A stretch of DNA of 27,566 bases from DASTQL01 sp035462375 (GTDB lineage Bacteria; Actinomycetota; Actinomycetes; Jiangellales; Jiangellaceae). Location: assembly GCA_035462375.1 (NCBI GenBank), contig DATHUJ010000026.1, positions 1 through 27,566 on the forward strand. The letters run 5' to 3'. The position numbers were made by a program, and so were the translations under genes. Below are positions 7,536 through 14,376 of this stretch, piece after piece. Under the pieces are notes generated by a model. It was given only the letters and a program-made list of their open reading frames with translations, was not told the DNA's origin and did not search any database. The first letter of the stretch is position 1. Each line of letters starts with the position of its first letter.

Positions 7536-8515
7536 CGCACGACCTCCGCGAAGTCCCGGGCGGCCCGCTCGCGCTCGCCAGCCTCCGACCGCCGGACCAG
7601 CGCGATGTAGGTGTCCTCGAGATTGGCGCGCCGCACTTCCAGGTCGGTCACGTCGTCGCCGTACTGCTCGACGAGCCGGTGGACGAACCGGGCCGGCTCG
7701 TCGGTCGCGTGCACGAAGCGCTCGCCGTTGCGGCTCCAGCTCACCTGGCTCTCGCCGGCCACCTGGCGGGTCAGTGCCTCGGCACTGCCGTCCGCGACGA
7801 TCGTGCCGCCGGCGAGGATCAGGATGCGGTCGGCTAGCCGCTCGGCCTCCGCCAGGTCGTGCGTCGTGAGCAGGATGCTCGTGCCCTCCAGGTCGGAGAG
7901 CCGGTGAACCAGGTCGTGGAAGTCCCGCCGGGCGTGCGGGTCGAAGCCGGCAGTGGGCTCGTCCAGGAAGAGCAGGTCGGGCCGGCCGACGATGCCGACC
8001 GCCACGTCGAGCCGCCGGCGCTGCCCCCCGGACAGCATCCCGATCTTGCGGTCGGCGCTCTCCTGCAAGCCGACGGTGGCGAGGAGGTCGTCGACGTCGT
8101 ACGGGCGGGGGCGCCGCGCCGTCCAGTACGGGGCGTAGTAGCCGCCCAGGTGCCCGAGCAGCCTTCGGGGGGTCCAGCGGGCGTGGTCGCGCCAGGACTG
8201 CAGCACGATGCCGACTCGAGCCCGCCAGGCGTCGCCCGCGCGGGTCGGGTCCTCGCCGAGCACCAGGACGTGACCCGCGGAACGTGCGCGGACGCCCTCG
8301 AGGATCTCGATCGTCGTGGTCTTGCCGGCGCCGTTGGGGCCCAGCAGGCAGACCACCTCTCCCCGGTGGACGTCCAGGTCGACCCCGGTCAGCACCTGGT
8401 TGTCGCCGTAGGCCATCTGCAGGTCCCGGACCTCGACGACTGGATCGCCGGGGGTGGGTACGGGGTCCTGGTCCTCGGCCGTACGGCTATTCGCGGCCCG
8501 CGTCTCGGCACCCAT
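7532..8515 (-). CDS. ABC transporter ATP-binding protein (ABC-2 exporter)
   Basis: A 327-aa nucleotide-binding subunit powering the permease encoded next. Walker A GPNGAGKTT is at 59-67, the Q-loop Gln106 is in VLQ, the signature LSGGQ is at 161-165, Walker B LLFLDEPT is at 181-188, and the switch His219 is in TTHD. A C-terminal extension of about 80 residues (VSWSRNGERF..., TDLEVRRANLEDTYIALV) is usual in ABC-2 exporter ATPases. The frame stays open to 8674, but that extension would run through the hairpin repeat and the operator. I chose ATG 8515, just before the variable N-terminus and about 10 nt after an AGGGG ribosome-binding site (8526-8530). It is the first gene of a three-gene operon. 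Confidence 0.92.
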   Translation of the reverse strand: MGAETRAANSRTAEDQDPVPTPGDPVVEVRDLQMAYGDNQVLTGVDLDVHRGEVVCLLGPNGAGKTTTIEILEGVRARSAGHVLVLGEDPTRAGDAWRARVGIVLQSWRDHARWTPRRLLGHLGGYYAPYWTARRPRPYDVDDLLATVGLQESADRKIGMLSGGQRRRLDVAVGIVGRPDLLFLDEPTAGFDPHARRDFHDLVHRLSDLEGTSILLTTHDLAEAERLADRILILAGGTIVADGSAEALTRQVAGESQVSWSRNGERFVHATDEPARFVHRLVEQYGDDVTDLEVRRANLEDTYIALVRRSEAGERERAARDFAEVVR

Positions 8516-8558
8516 GGCGGCATCACCCCTGGAGTCGGCGGTCAAGCAGGTTGCTGCT

Positions 8559-8596
8559 GATAGTAGATCTGCTACATGGGTAGCATCAGTACTATC
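8559..8596 (-). promoter_or_regulatory. Nested-palindrome operator and promoter of the ABC/XRE operon
   Basis: This 38-bp, locally AT-rich island has outer arms GATAGTA (8559-8565) and TACTATC (8590-8596) and inner arms GCTAC (8571-8575) and GTAGC (8580-8584), all perfect. It can also be read as two 13-bp half-sites in inverted orientation, GTAGATCTGCTAC (8563-8575) and the complement of 8580-8592, identical at 9 of 13 positions. On the minus strand TACTAT (8560-8565) makes a good -10 with TGATGC (8583-8588) 17 nt upstream, so a protein bound here would cover the promoter. The resulting leader would be about 40 nt. Confidence 0.6.
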
Positions 8597-8602
8597 ACAC
8601 CC

Positions 8603-8614
8603 CGGGGGCCCCCG
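8603..8614. repeat. Short GC palindrome beside hairpin copy B
   Basis: CGGGGGCCCCCG is a perfect 12-bp palindrome placed 1 nt before hairpin copy B and 6 bp from the operator. It may add to transcriptional insulation; chance is possible in GC-rich DNA. Confidence 0.35.
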
Positions 8615-8615
8615 C

Positions 8616-8674
8616 GTGATCATGGACGGATCGCCCTTCTCGGGGGCTCGGGAGGGCGATCCGTCCATGATCAC
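8616..8674. repeat. 59-bp palindromic repeat, copy B (perfect 22-bp hairpin)
   Basis: Arms 8616-8637 and 8653-8674 are perfect 22-bp inverted repeats around a 15-nt loop. They match copy A (6362-6420) in 22 of 22 right-arm and 21 of 22 left-arm bases, while the loops differ. It lies 36 bp beyond the stop of the minus-strand SDR gene and upstream of the ABC operon promoter, so it would end incoming transcription. The two copies bracket exactly the ABC-permease-XRE unit. No target-site duplication or transposase is visible. Confidence 0.88.
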
Positions 8675-8710
8675 CGCGGGTCCTGCCGACGGGGGTGGAT
8701 CCGCGGCAGG

Positions 8711-10270
8711 TCACCGGGCGGCCGGGCGATCTCGAGAAGCTGGCGCACCCGTGGGCGCGGCGACGTCAACAGGTCGCCCATCCACCTCGGCGGCCTCGGC
8801 CGCGCGGGCGATGTTGCGCTGCATGCCACCGAAGACCACGTCGTGGAAGGGGGCGACCGACCACCAGTAGGCCTGCCCCACCAGGCCGCGAGGGTGGAAG
8901 AGCGCCCGTTGCCGGAAGACGGTGCGGCCGCGATCGTCCTGCTCCACCGACAGGTCCAGCCAGGCCAGGCCGGGCAGCCGCATCTCCGCGCGCAGCCGGA
9001 GCAGCCGTCCCTCGTCGATCTCCTCGACCCGCCACCAGTCGACGGCGTCGCCGGTGTACAGCGCGGTGGGGCTCCGCCGGCCGCGGCGCAGGCCGGGCCC
9101 GCCGGAGAGCCGGTCCAGCAGCCCGCGGACCCGCCAGGCAAGCGGCCAGGAGTACCAGCCGTTCTGGCCGCCGATGCCCACGATCACCCGCCACAGCGCC
9201 TCGGGGCTGGCGTCGACGACGCAGCTGCGGTCGTCCACGTACAGGGACCCGCCGGCCCAGGCGGGGTCGGTCGGCATGGGGTCGCTCGGCGTGCCGGGCA
9301 CCTCCGCGTTGGACCAGTGCGTGGCCACGTCGTGGTCGCGGACCCGCGTGAGCGCGAGCTCCAGCGCCCGGTCGAGGCCGGTGAGCCCGCCGGCCGGGTC
9401 GGGGACGTGGGCGGCGATGTCGTGCTCGTCGCAGACGACCGTGTTACGCAGGCTCTCGACCAACGGCTTGGCGATCCCGGCCGGCACCGGGGTCACCAGC
9501 CCGACCCAGTGGCTGGACAGCCGTGGGGTCAGGACCGGTACGCGGACGATGCGACGTCTCGGCAGCCCCGAGACGCGGGCGTACCGCTGCATCATGTCCC
9601 GGTAGGTGAGGACGTCGGGCCCCCCGATGTCGAAGCTCCGGTTGAGCTCCTCGCGGATCCCCGCCACGGCGACGAGGTAGTAGAGGACGTCGCGGATCGC
9701 GATCGGCTGGATCCTCGTGTCGACCCAGGTCGGGGTGACCATGACCGGCAGGCGCTCGGTGAGGTAGCGCAGCATCTCGAACGATGCCCCGCCGCTGCCG
9801 ATGATGACGGCGGCCTGCAGCACGATGGTGGGGACCCCGCTGGCCATGAGGATCTCGCCGACCTCGGCCCGGCTGCGCAGGTGCCGCGACAGCTTCTCGT
9901 CCTTGGGCAGCAGTCCGCCCAGGTAGACGATCCGGCGCACCCCCGCCTCGCGCGCCGCGGCGCCGAAGACCCGGGCCGCCCGCCGGTCGGTCTCCTCGAA
10001 GTCGCCGCCGCCGCCGATCGCGTGGACCAGGTAGTAGGCCACGTCGACACCGTCGAGCGCCGCCCGCAGCTGCTCGGCGTCGAGCACGTCCGCCCGGACC
10101 GGCTCCACGTCGCCGTACCAGGGGTGGTCCCGGAGGCCGCCGACCGTACGGGCGCCGGCACGCACCCGGTAGCCGGCCCGCAGCAGCTCGGGGACGAGAC
10201 GGCCGCCGATGTATCCGGAGGCGCCCGTGACCAGGACCAGCCGGCCTCCGCCGTCGCTCGTGTCGGGCAT
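8711..10270 (-). CDS. NAD(P)-binding SDR/epimerase-like protein with C-terminal DUF2867
   Basis: A 519-aa two-domain protein. Residues 10-250 form an atypical short-chain dehydrogenase Rossmann fold: nucleotide motif GASGYIGG at 16-23, then DVDVAYYLVHAIGGGGDF and a YLGGLLP segment, with no classic YxxxK catalytic pair evident. Residues of about 330-500 match the DUF2867 pattern, in which GQNGWYSW, RGLLDRLSGGPGLRRGRR and DAVDWWRVE are characteristic. Proteins with this arrangement are widespread in actinobacteria but their reaction is unknown; a START-like ligand-binding role has been suggested for DUF2867 by fold. The ATG lacks a Shine-Dalgarno sequence but has CAGACT 6 nt upstream, suggesting a leaderless mRNA. 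It is transcribed alone. Confidence 0.85.
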   Translation of the reverse strand: MPDTSDGGGRLVLVTGASGYIGGRLVPELLRAGYRVRAGARTVGGLRDHPWYGDVEPVRADVLDAEQLRAALDGVDVAYYLVHAIGGGGDFEETDRRAARVFGAAAREAGVRRIVYLGGLLPKDEKLSRHLRSRAEVGEILMASGVPTIVLQAAVIIGSGGASFEMLRYLTERLPVMVTPTWVDTRIQPIAIRDVLYYLVAVAGIREELNRSFDIGGPDVLTYRDMMQRYARVSGLPRRRIVRVPVLTPRLSSHWVGLVTPVPAGIAKPLVESLRNTVVCDEHDIAAHVPDPAGGLTGLDRALELALTRVRDHDVATHWSNAEVPGTPSDPMPTDPAWAGGSLYVDDRSCVVDASPEALWRVIVGIGGQNGWYSWPLAWRVRGLLDRLSGGPGLRRGRRSPTALYTGDAVDWWRVEEIDEGRLLRLRAEMRLPGLAWLDLSVEQDDRGRTVFRQRALFHPRGLVGQAYWWSVAPFHDVVFGGMQRNIARAAEAAEVDGRPVDVAAPTGAPASRDRPAAR

Positions 10271-10276
10271 GACCGC

Positions 10277-10282
10277 AGTCTG
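10277..10282 (-). promoter_or_regulatory. Candidate leaderless -10 of the SDR/DUF2867 gene
   Basis: Minus-strand CAGACT ends 6 nt before the ATG; the same hexamer precedes malQ. No Shine-Dalgarno sequence is present, so transcription probably begins at the start codon. Confidence 0.4.
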
Positions 10283-10323
10283 TCCCGTCTGCGGCCGGAG
10301 AGCACCTCGGTGGGGGTACAGGC

Positions 10324-10347
10324 CCCCGCCCCCGAGGAGGGGCGGGG
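10324..10347 (-). terminator. Terminator after the 66-aa small protein gene
   Basis: CCCCGCCCC (10324-10332) pairs perfectly with GGGGCGGGG (10339-10347) around the loop CGAGGA. The very stable 9-bp GC stem lies 23 bp past the small-gene stop and upstream of the SDR promoter, as expected for an intrinsic terminator without a U-tract. Confidence 0.65.
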
Positions 10348-10370
10348 CGCACCTGATCGCCCGGATCGGC

Positions 10371-10571
10371 TCAGCGGCCGAGCAGTCCGCCGAGTCCGCC
10401 GCCCCCCAGCTTCGCGACCAGGTCCTGCGGGTCGAGCCCGAGCTTCTGCAGCAGACCGCTGTGCTGCTCGGTGTCGACCTGCTGCGGCAGCTCCTGGTCG
10501 GCCTGCCGGGCCTTGGTGTCGTCGCCCTGCGATCTCAACAGCTCGAGGATCTGCGCCTTGTCGATCTGCAC
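10371..10571 (-). CDS. Conserved small actinobacterial protein of unknown function
   Basis: A 66-aa protein beginning MQIDKAQILELLRSQGDD. The GTG start is decided by a strong GGGAGGAG ribosome-binding site (10579-10586) 7 nt upstream; the frame is open further, but upstream residues look random. Visible parts are an N-terminal helix (4-15), a charged central stretch DTKARQADQELPQQVDTEQHSGLL (18-41) and a glycine-rich tail (AKLGGGGLGGLLGR). There is no signal peptide, membrane segment or cysteine. I recall similar short proteins with the ILELLRSQGD and QVDTEQHSGLLQKLG motifs in actinobacterial genomes, with no assigned role. It stands alone with its own terminator. Strong translation signals suggest an abundant protein. 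Confidence 0.75.
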   Translation of the reverse strand: MQIDKAQILELLRSQGDDTKARQADQELPQQVDTEQHSGLLQKLGLDPQDLVAKLGGGGLGGLLGR

Positions 10572-10699
10572 GGTCGATCTCCTCCCTGAGCCCGCCGGGG
10601 TGGCGAGAGCACGCCCGTCCATGTCCCTCGTGGGCCTTGGGCCAAACCCCGTGGGTACCGCACGAGTTCGCGGATGCAGTGCCCGACGGGCCGGCCAGG

Positions 10700-11971
10700 T
10701 CAGCGCGGTGACTCGTCCTTGACCACGGGGACGCGTCCGGTCGTCTCGTCCGCCGTCTGCTTGTACGGGTCGGGGCGCAGCGCCGCCGCCCGGCGCTCCG
10801 CCCGATCGCGCTCGTCGTCGCCGTCCTGGCGCCCGGCGGGAGCCGCACCGTCGTCGTCCGCGCCGGGGCCCTCACCACGGATCCACACCGTCCGCTGGGT
10901 GAACGGGATCTCGATCCCCTCGGCGTCGAACCGGCGCTTGATCCGCTCGCGCATCTCGCGGGCGACCTTCCACTGCTCGAGCGGCCGGGTCTTGAGGACC
11001 ACGCGGACGATCACGCCATCGGCCGACAGCGCCTCGACGCCCCACACCTCCGGCTCCTCCAGGATCAGCTCGCCCCAGGCCTCGTCCTCGGCCAGCTCGT
11101 GCGAGATCTCCATGAGCAGCCGTCGGACCCGGGAGGTGTCCTCGCCGTAGGCGACCCCGATGTCGAGCACGGCACGCGACCAGCCGTACGACATGTTGCC
11201 GACCCGGACGATCTCGCCGTTGCGGACGTACCAGACGGTGCCGTCTACCGACCGGAGGCGGGTGATCCGCAGGCCGACGGCCTCGACGACCCCGTTGGCC
11301 TCGCCGAGGTCGACGACATCGCCCACGCCGTACTGGTCCTCGAAGATCATGAAGAGGCCCGAGAGGAAGTCCTTGACCAGGGCCTGGGAGCCGAAGCCGA
11401 GGGCGACGCCGAGGATCCCCGAGATGGTCAGCAGCGGCGCCAGGTTGAAGCCGATCTCGGCCACGATCATGAACACCGCGACGACGAAGACGACGCCGGT
11501 CGTGATGCTCTTGAGCAAGGACCCCATCGTCGTCATCCGCTGGTTGCGGCGCTCGGCGCCGAGCGGGCCGAGCTCGGCCAGGGGGACCTTGCCCCGGTGG
11601 AGGATGCCCGGCGTACGACCGGTGGCCGCGCGCGTGGCCAGCCGGTCGATCGCGCGGTGGAGCACCCACCGGACCACGAATGCCCCGACCAGGATGACCA
11701 GGATCATGAACGGCTTGGCGATCAGGGTGTGCGACCACTCCGCCAGCCACTCGTTGTCGGTGACCCGGTAGACGAGCTGGCATAGCGTGTTGCCGCTGCC
11801 CTCGTCGTAACAGTTCGCCGTCGTGCTCTCGATCCGCAGGTCCTCCAGCGACGGTGGTTCGCCCGGGTCGGGCAGCGGACTGCCCCCCGTGGCCAGGGTC
11901 GTGGCCAGGGCGTGGGCGGGGCCGGTGGGGAGCCAGGACGTGGCGAGGTCGGGCGCGGGGATGGCGGTCAC
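10700..11971 (-). CDS. MscS-family small-conductance mechanosensitive channel
   Basis: A 423-aa membrane channel that opens under tension to release solutes on osmotic downshock. The N-terminal 75 residues contain an extracytoplasmic segment with Cys54 and Cys64, possibly a disulfide. Membrane helices lie at about 83-104 and 155-175, and the pore-lining TM3 at about 180-210 reads LLTISGILGVALGFGSQALVKDFLSGLF, the MscS hallmark (quoted in part: GVALGFGSQALVKDF). The beta domain follows (about 212-275), then the mixed domain, and a charged 60-residue tail. The only in-frame start is GTG 11971, yet the sole Shine-Dalgarno-like sequence GAGGA touches it directly, so the true initiation point is uncertain. 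A promoter with a GGTCAC repeat lies upstream. Confidence 0.92.
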   Translation of the reverse strand: MTAIPAPDLATSWLPTGPAHALATTLATGGSPLPDPGEPPSLEDLRIESTTANCYDEGSGNTLCQLVYRVTDNEWLAEWSHTLIAKPFMILVILVGAFVVRWVLHRAIDRLATRAATGRTPGILHRGKVPLAELGPLGAERRNQRMTTMGSLLKSITTGVVFVVAVFMIVAEIGFNLAPLLTISGILGVALGFGSQALVKDFLSGLFMIFEDQYGVGDVVDLGEANGVVEAVGLRITRLRSVDGTVWYVRNGEIVRVGNMSYGWSRAVLDIGVAYGEDTSRVRRLLMEISHELAEDEAWGELILEEPEVWGVEALSADGVIVRVVLKTRPLEQWKVAREMRERIKRRFDAEGIEIPFTQRTVWIRGEGPGADDDGAAPAGRQDGDDERDRAERRAAALRPDPYKQTADETTGRVPVVKDESPR

Positions 11972-12011
11972 TCCTCGGCGGGCGGGAAAGTGCGCGTGGT
12001 TCCAGCCCCCG

Positions 12012-12050
12012 ACGCTAACGCCTCTCGGGGACAGGTCACGGAGGGGTCAC
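12012..12050 (-). promoter_or_regulatory. Promoter region of the MscS gene with GGTCAC direct repeats
   Basis: On the minus strand TAGCGT (12012-12017) is a -10 candidate 16 nt below GTGACC (12034-12039), which serves as a -35. The same hexamer recurs at 12045-12050, giving a direct repeat with an 11-bp period (one helical turn). Tandem GTCAC-like boxes are the kind of site recognised by response regulators such as MtrA, an envelope and osmotic-stress regulator; that link is inference. Confidence 0.4.
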
Positions 12051-12074
12051 AGTCCCGACCAGCCCCACCCCACG

Positions 12075-12100
12075 CACGCCGGAGGTTGACATCCGGCGTG
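12075..12100 (-). terminator. Terminator of the S9 peptidase gene
   Basis: CACGCCGGA (12075-12083) and TCCGGCGTG (12092-12100) form a perfect 9-bp stem with an 8-nt loop. The stem can extend outward through CCACG pairing with a small bulge to about 12070-12106. It lies 22 bp beyond the minus-strand stop at 12123. Confidence 0.65.
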
Positions 12101-12122
12101 GGCGTGGTGCAGGAGCGGGCCC

Positions 12123-14219
12123 TCAGGACGGGGTGAGACCCAGGTGGGCGGCCAGGAAGGCCAGCTGGTCGGCCGAGAGGTCGACCGTCCGCGAGACCGC
12201 TCGCGCCCCGTGGCCCACCTCCCGCTCGACGCGCAGGAGCACCGGGTACGTCGCCGGGTCGGCCGCGGTCGCCGCCTGCAAGGCCGCGCACATCTTGCGC
12301 GCGTGCATCGGGTCCACCCGCGTGTCGGACTCGAAGACGGTGAAGAGCACCGCAGGGTAGGCGGTGCCCTCGTGCACGTGGTGGTACGGGGAGTACGAGA
12401 GCAGCCAGCCGAGCTCCTCGGCCACGGCGGCCGAGCCGTACTCGTCGTGCCAGGTGGCGCCGAGCCCGGACCGTTCGTAGCGGACCATGTCGAGCAGCGG
12501 GGCCGAGCAGACGACGGCTCGGTAGGCCTGCGGACGCTGGGTCAGCGCGACTCCCACGAGCAGCCCTCCGTTGGAGCCGCCGCTGATCCCGAGCCGGTCC
12601 GGGTCGGTCCAGCCGTCGGCGACCAGCCGCTCGGCGGCGGCGTGGAAGTCGTCGAAGACCGCCTGCTTGCGCTCCCGCATCCCCGCCCGGTGCCATGCCT
12701 CGCCCTCCTCGCTGCCGCCTCGGAGCCCGGCCACCGCCCACACGCCGCCCGCCTCCACCCAGGCCAGCACGCTCGCCGAGTAGGCCGGCGTCAGCGAGAT
12801 GCCGAAGCCCCCGTACCCGTACAGGACCGTGGGACGCGGGCGGTCGGGCTCCGCAGTGGGGGCGACGACCAGCATCCGGACGGACGTCCCGTCCGCGGAG
12901 GGGTAGGTCACCTGGCACGTGTGCACCTCGGGGACGGCGACGGGGCCGGGGGCCTCCGCCCACGTGGACAAGGACCCGTCCCGGGCGTCGTAGCGCAGCA
13001 CCCGGACGGGGGTGGTCTCGTCCGTGTAGACGACCCACGCCTCGGGCCCGCCCTCGGGTCGCTCGGAGAGCCCGCCCAGCGTGCCGAGGCCGGGGAGGTC
13101 GACGCTGCCGACGCGCTCGCCGCTGCCGGCGTCGTGGACGGTCACCTCCGAGACCGCGTGCCGGGTCCACGAGACGAGCAGGAGGGGACGAGCGAGCTCC
13201 GGCCCGTCCAGCACGGCGTAGTCCTCGAGCACCGCCTCCGGGTCCTCCGGCAGCAGGTCCCGCCAGTGCTCGGGCGCGGGTCGGAGCGGATCGGCGACGC
13301 AGAGTCGGCCACGCGCGGCGTCGCGGTCGGTCCACACGAGGAGCCGGCCGTCGCGCGCGACGTGCAGGGACGCACGGGCATCGACGCCCTCCTGGACCAC
13401 GCGCAGCTCGGGGGTCGCGACGTCGGAGCCGGCCAGGTCGGCGAGCCACACATCCGTCCGTGGCTCGGTGCCCCTCGCGGCGGTGACGACCAGCCAGCGC
13501 CCGTCCCGGCTCACGCTCGCGCCGTAGTAGGTCGTCTTGTCCCGTCCCGCACCGAAGACCTCGACGTCCGTGGCCGGATCCGTGCCGAGCCGGTGCAGGT
13601 AGACCCGGCGGTGGTACTGCTGCTCGCCGTCCGGGACGGCGTCCGGCGCCAGCCGGCGTACGTAGTAGTAGGCGTCGCCTCCGGGGATCCAGGCGACGGG
13701 GGAGTAGCGCGCGCGGTCAATGGGGCCGTCGACGACGGCCCCCGTCGTCACGTCCATGACGCGGAGCACGGACTCCTCGGTGCCACCTTCGGAGAGCTGG
13801 TACGCGAGGAGGTCCCCCTCCTTGGAGGGCTGCCAGGCGTCGAGGGTGGTCGTCCCGCTCGGGTCGACCGCGTGCGGGTCGACGAGCACGCGCTCGGTGC
13901 CGTCGGGCTCGACGACGAGCAGCACCGCGTGCTCCTGCTCCGCGGCGCGCCTGGTGTGGAAGGCCCGTTCGCCGCGCCACACCGGTGTCCCGACCGATCC
14001 GGCGGCGAGCAGCTCGGCGAGCCGGGTCCGCAGGGCGTCCCGTCCCGGCCAGCGGGTGCGGTGGGCCGCGAGCAGCTCGTCCTGCGCCGCCGTCCACGCC
14101 ATCGTGGCCGGGTCGGCCGGGTCCTCGAGCGCCCGGAAGGGGTCGGGGACCCGGATCCCGTGCAGCAGGTCGGCGTCGTCGGCTCGGGGGGCGGGCGGGT
14201 AGGACGCGGCAGGTGTCAC
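12123..14219 (-). CDS. S9A prolyl oligopeptidase family serine peptidase
   Basis: A 698-aa cytoplasmic peptidase that would cleave short peptides after proline, or after basic residues if closer to oligopeptidase B. The N-terminal motif (DDADLLHGIRVPDPFRALED) is classic S9A, and a seven-bladed propeller (about 70-420) caps the catalytic alpha/beta-hydrolase domain. The triad is visible: Ser549 in GGSNGG, Asp636 in ESDTRVDPMHA and His670 in VGHGA. YGYGGFG and GGSEEGEAWHRAG are further S9A signatures. No signal peptide is present. The GTG has no Shine-Dalgarno sequence but TAAGGT ends 8 nt before it, so it is probably leaderless. It diverges from the small basic protein gene. Confidence 0.93.
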   Translation of the reverse strand: MTPAASYPPAPRADDADLLHGIRVPDPFRALEDPADPATMAWTAAQDELLAAHRTRWPGRDALRTRLAELLAAGSVGTPVWRGERAFHTRRAAEQEHAVLLVVEPDGTERVLVDPHAVDPSGTTTLDAWQPSKEGDLLAYQLSEGGTEESVLRVMDVTTGAVVDGPIDRARYSPVAWIPGGDAYYYVRRLAPDAVPDGEQQYHRRVYLHRLGTDPATDVEVFGAGRDKTTYYGASVSRDGRWLVVTAARGTEPRTDVWLADLAGSDVATPELRVVQEGVDARASLHVARDGRLLVWTDRDAARGRLCVADPLRPAPEHWRDLLPEDPEAVLEDYAVLDGPELARPLLLVSWTRHAVSEVTVHDAGSGERVGSVDLPGLGTLGGLSERPEGGPEAWVVYTDETTPVRVLRYDARDGSLSTWAEAPGPVAVPEVHTCQVTYPSADGTSVRMLVVAPTAEPDRPRPTVLYGYGGFGISLTPAYSASVLAWVEAGGVWAVAGLRGGSEEGEAWHRAGMRERKQAVFDDFHAAAERLVADGWTDPDRLGISGGSNGGLLVGVALTQRPQAYRAVVCSAPLLDMVRYERSGLGATWHDEYGSAAVAEELGWLLSYSPYHHVHEGTAYPAVLFTVFESDTRVDPMHARKMCAALQAATAADPATYPVLLRVEREVGHGARAVSRTVDLSADQLAFLAAHLGLTPS

Positions 14220-14227
14220 GACTGGGG

Positions 14228-14233
14228 ACCTTA
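14228..14233 (-). promoter_or_regulatory. Leaderless -10 element of the S9 peptidase
   Basis: Minus-strand TAAGGT, a full match to TANNNT, ends 8 nt before the GTG start, the same geometry as TAGGGT before the alpha-glucosidase and phosphatase genes. No clear -35 hexamer is visible. Confidence 0.5.
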
Positions 14234-14344
14234 GACGGGCGCCCGGGGCTCGGAGGCGGACGCCGGGTCGTCTGAGGTAGGGGGTGGACCCGAGAGATGC
14301 GGCGATCGCCCGATGCGCGGAGCGGCACCTCAGGACGAACCTCG

Positions 14345-14376
14345 GAGGTGACGAGTTCGAGCAACGAGGTGACGAG
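14345..14376 (+). repeat. Two 11-bp direct repeats upstream of the small basic protein
   Basis: GAGGTGACGAG occurs exactly at 14345-14355 and 14366-14376, 21 bp apart, or two helical turns. The second copy supplies the ribosome-binding site and abuts the ATG. TTCGAGC lies between them. BTAD/SARP regulators bind direct repeats spaced by one or two turns, and one is encoded just downstream, so this may be an operator; a duplicated ribosome-binding site is the simpler reading. Confidence 0.6.

Noticed and set aside
7532..8674. 380-residue version of the ABC ATPase starting in hairpin copy B
   Set aside because: The extra 53 residues would translate the repeat and the promoter/operator; ABC homology and a ribosome-binding site support ATG 8515.
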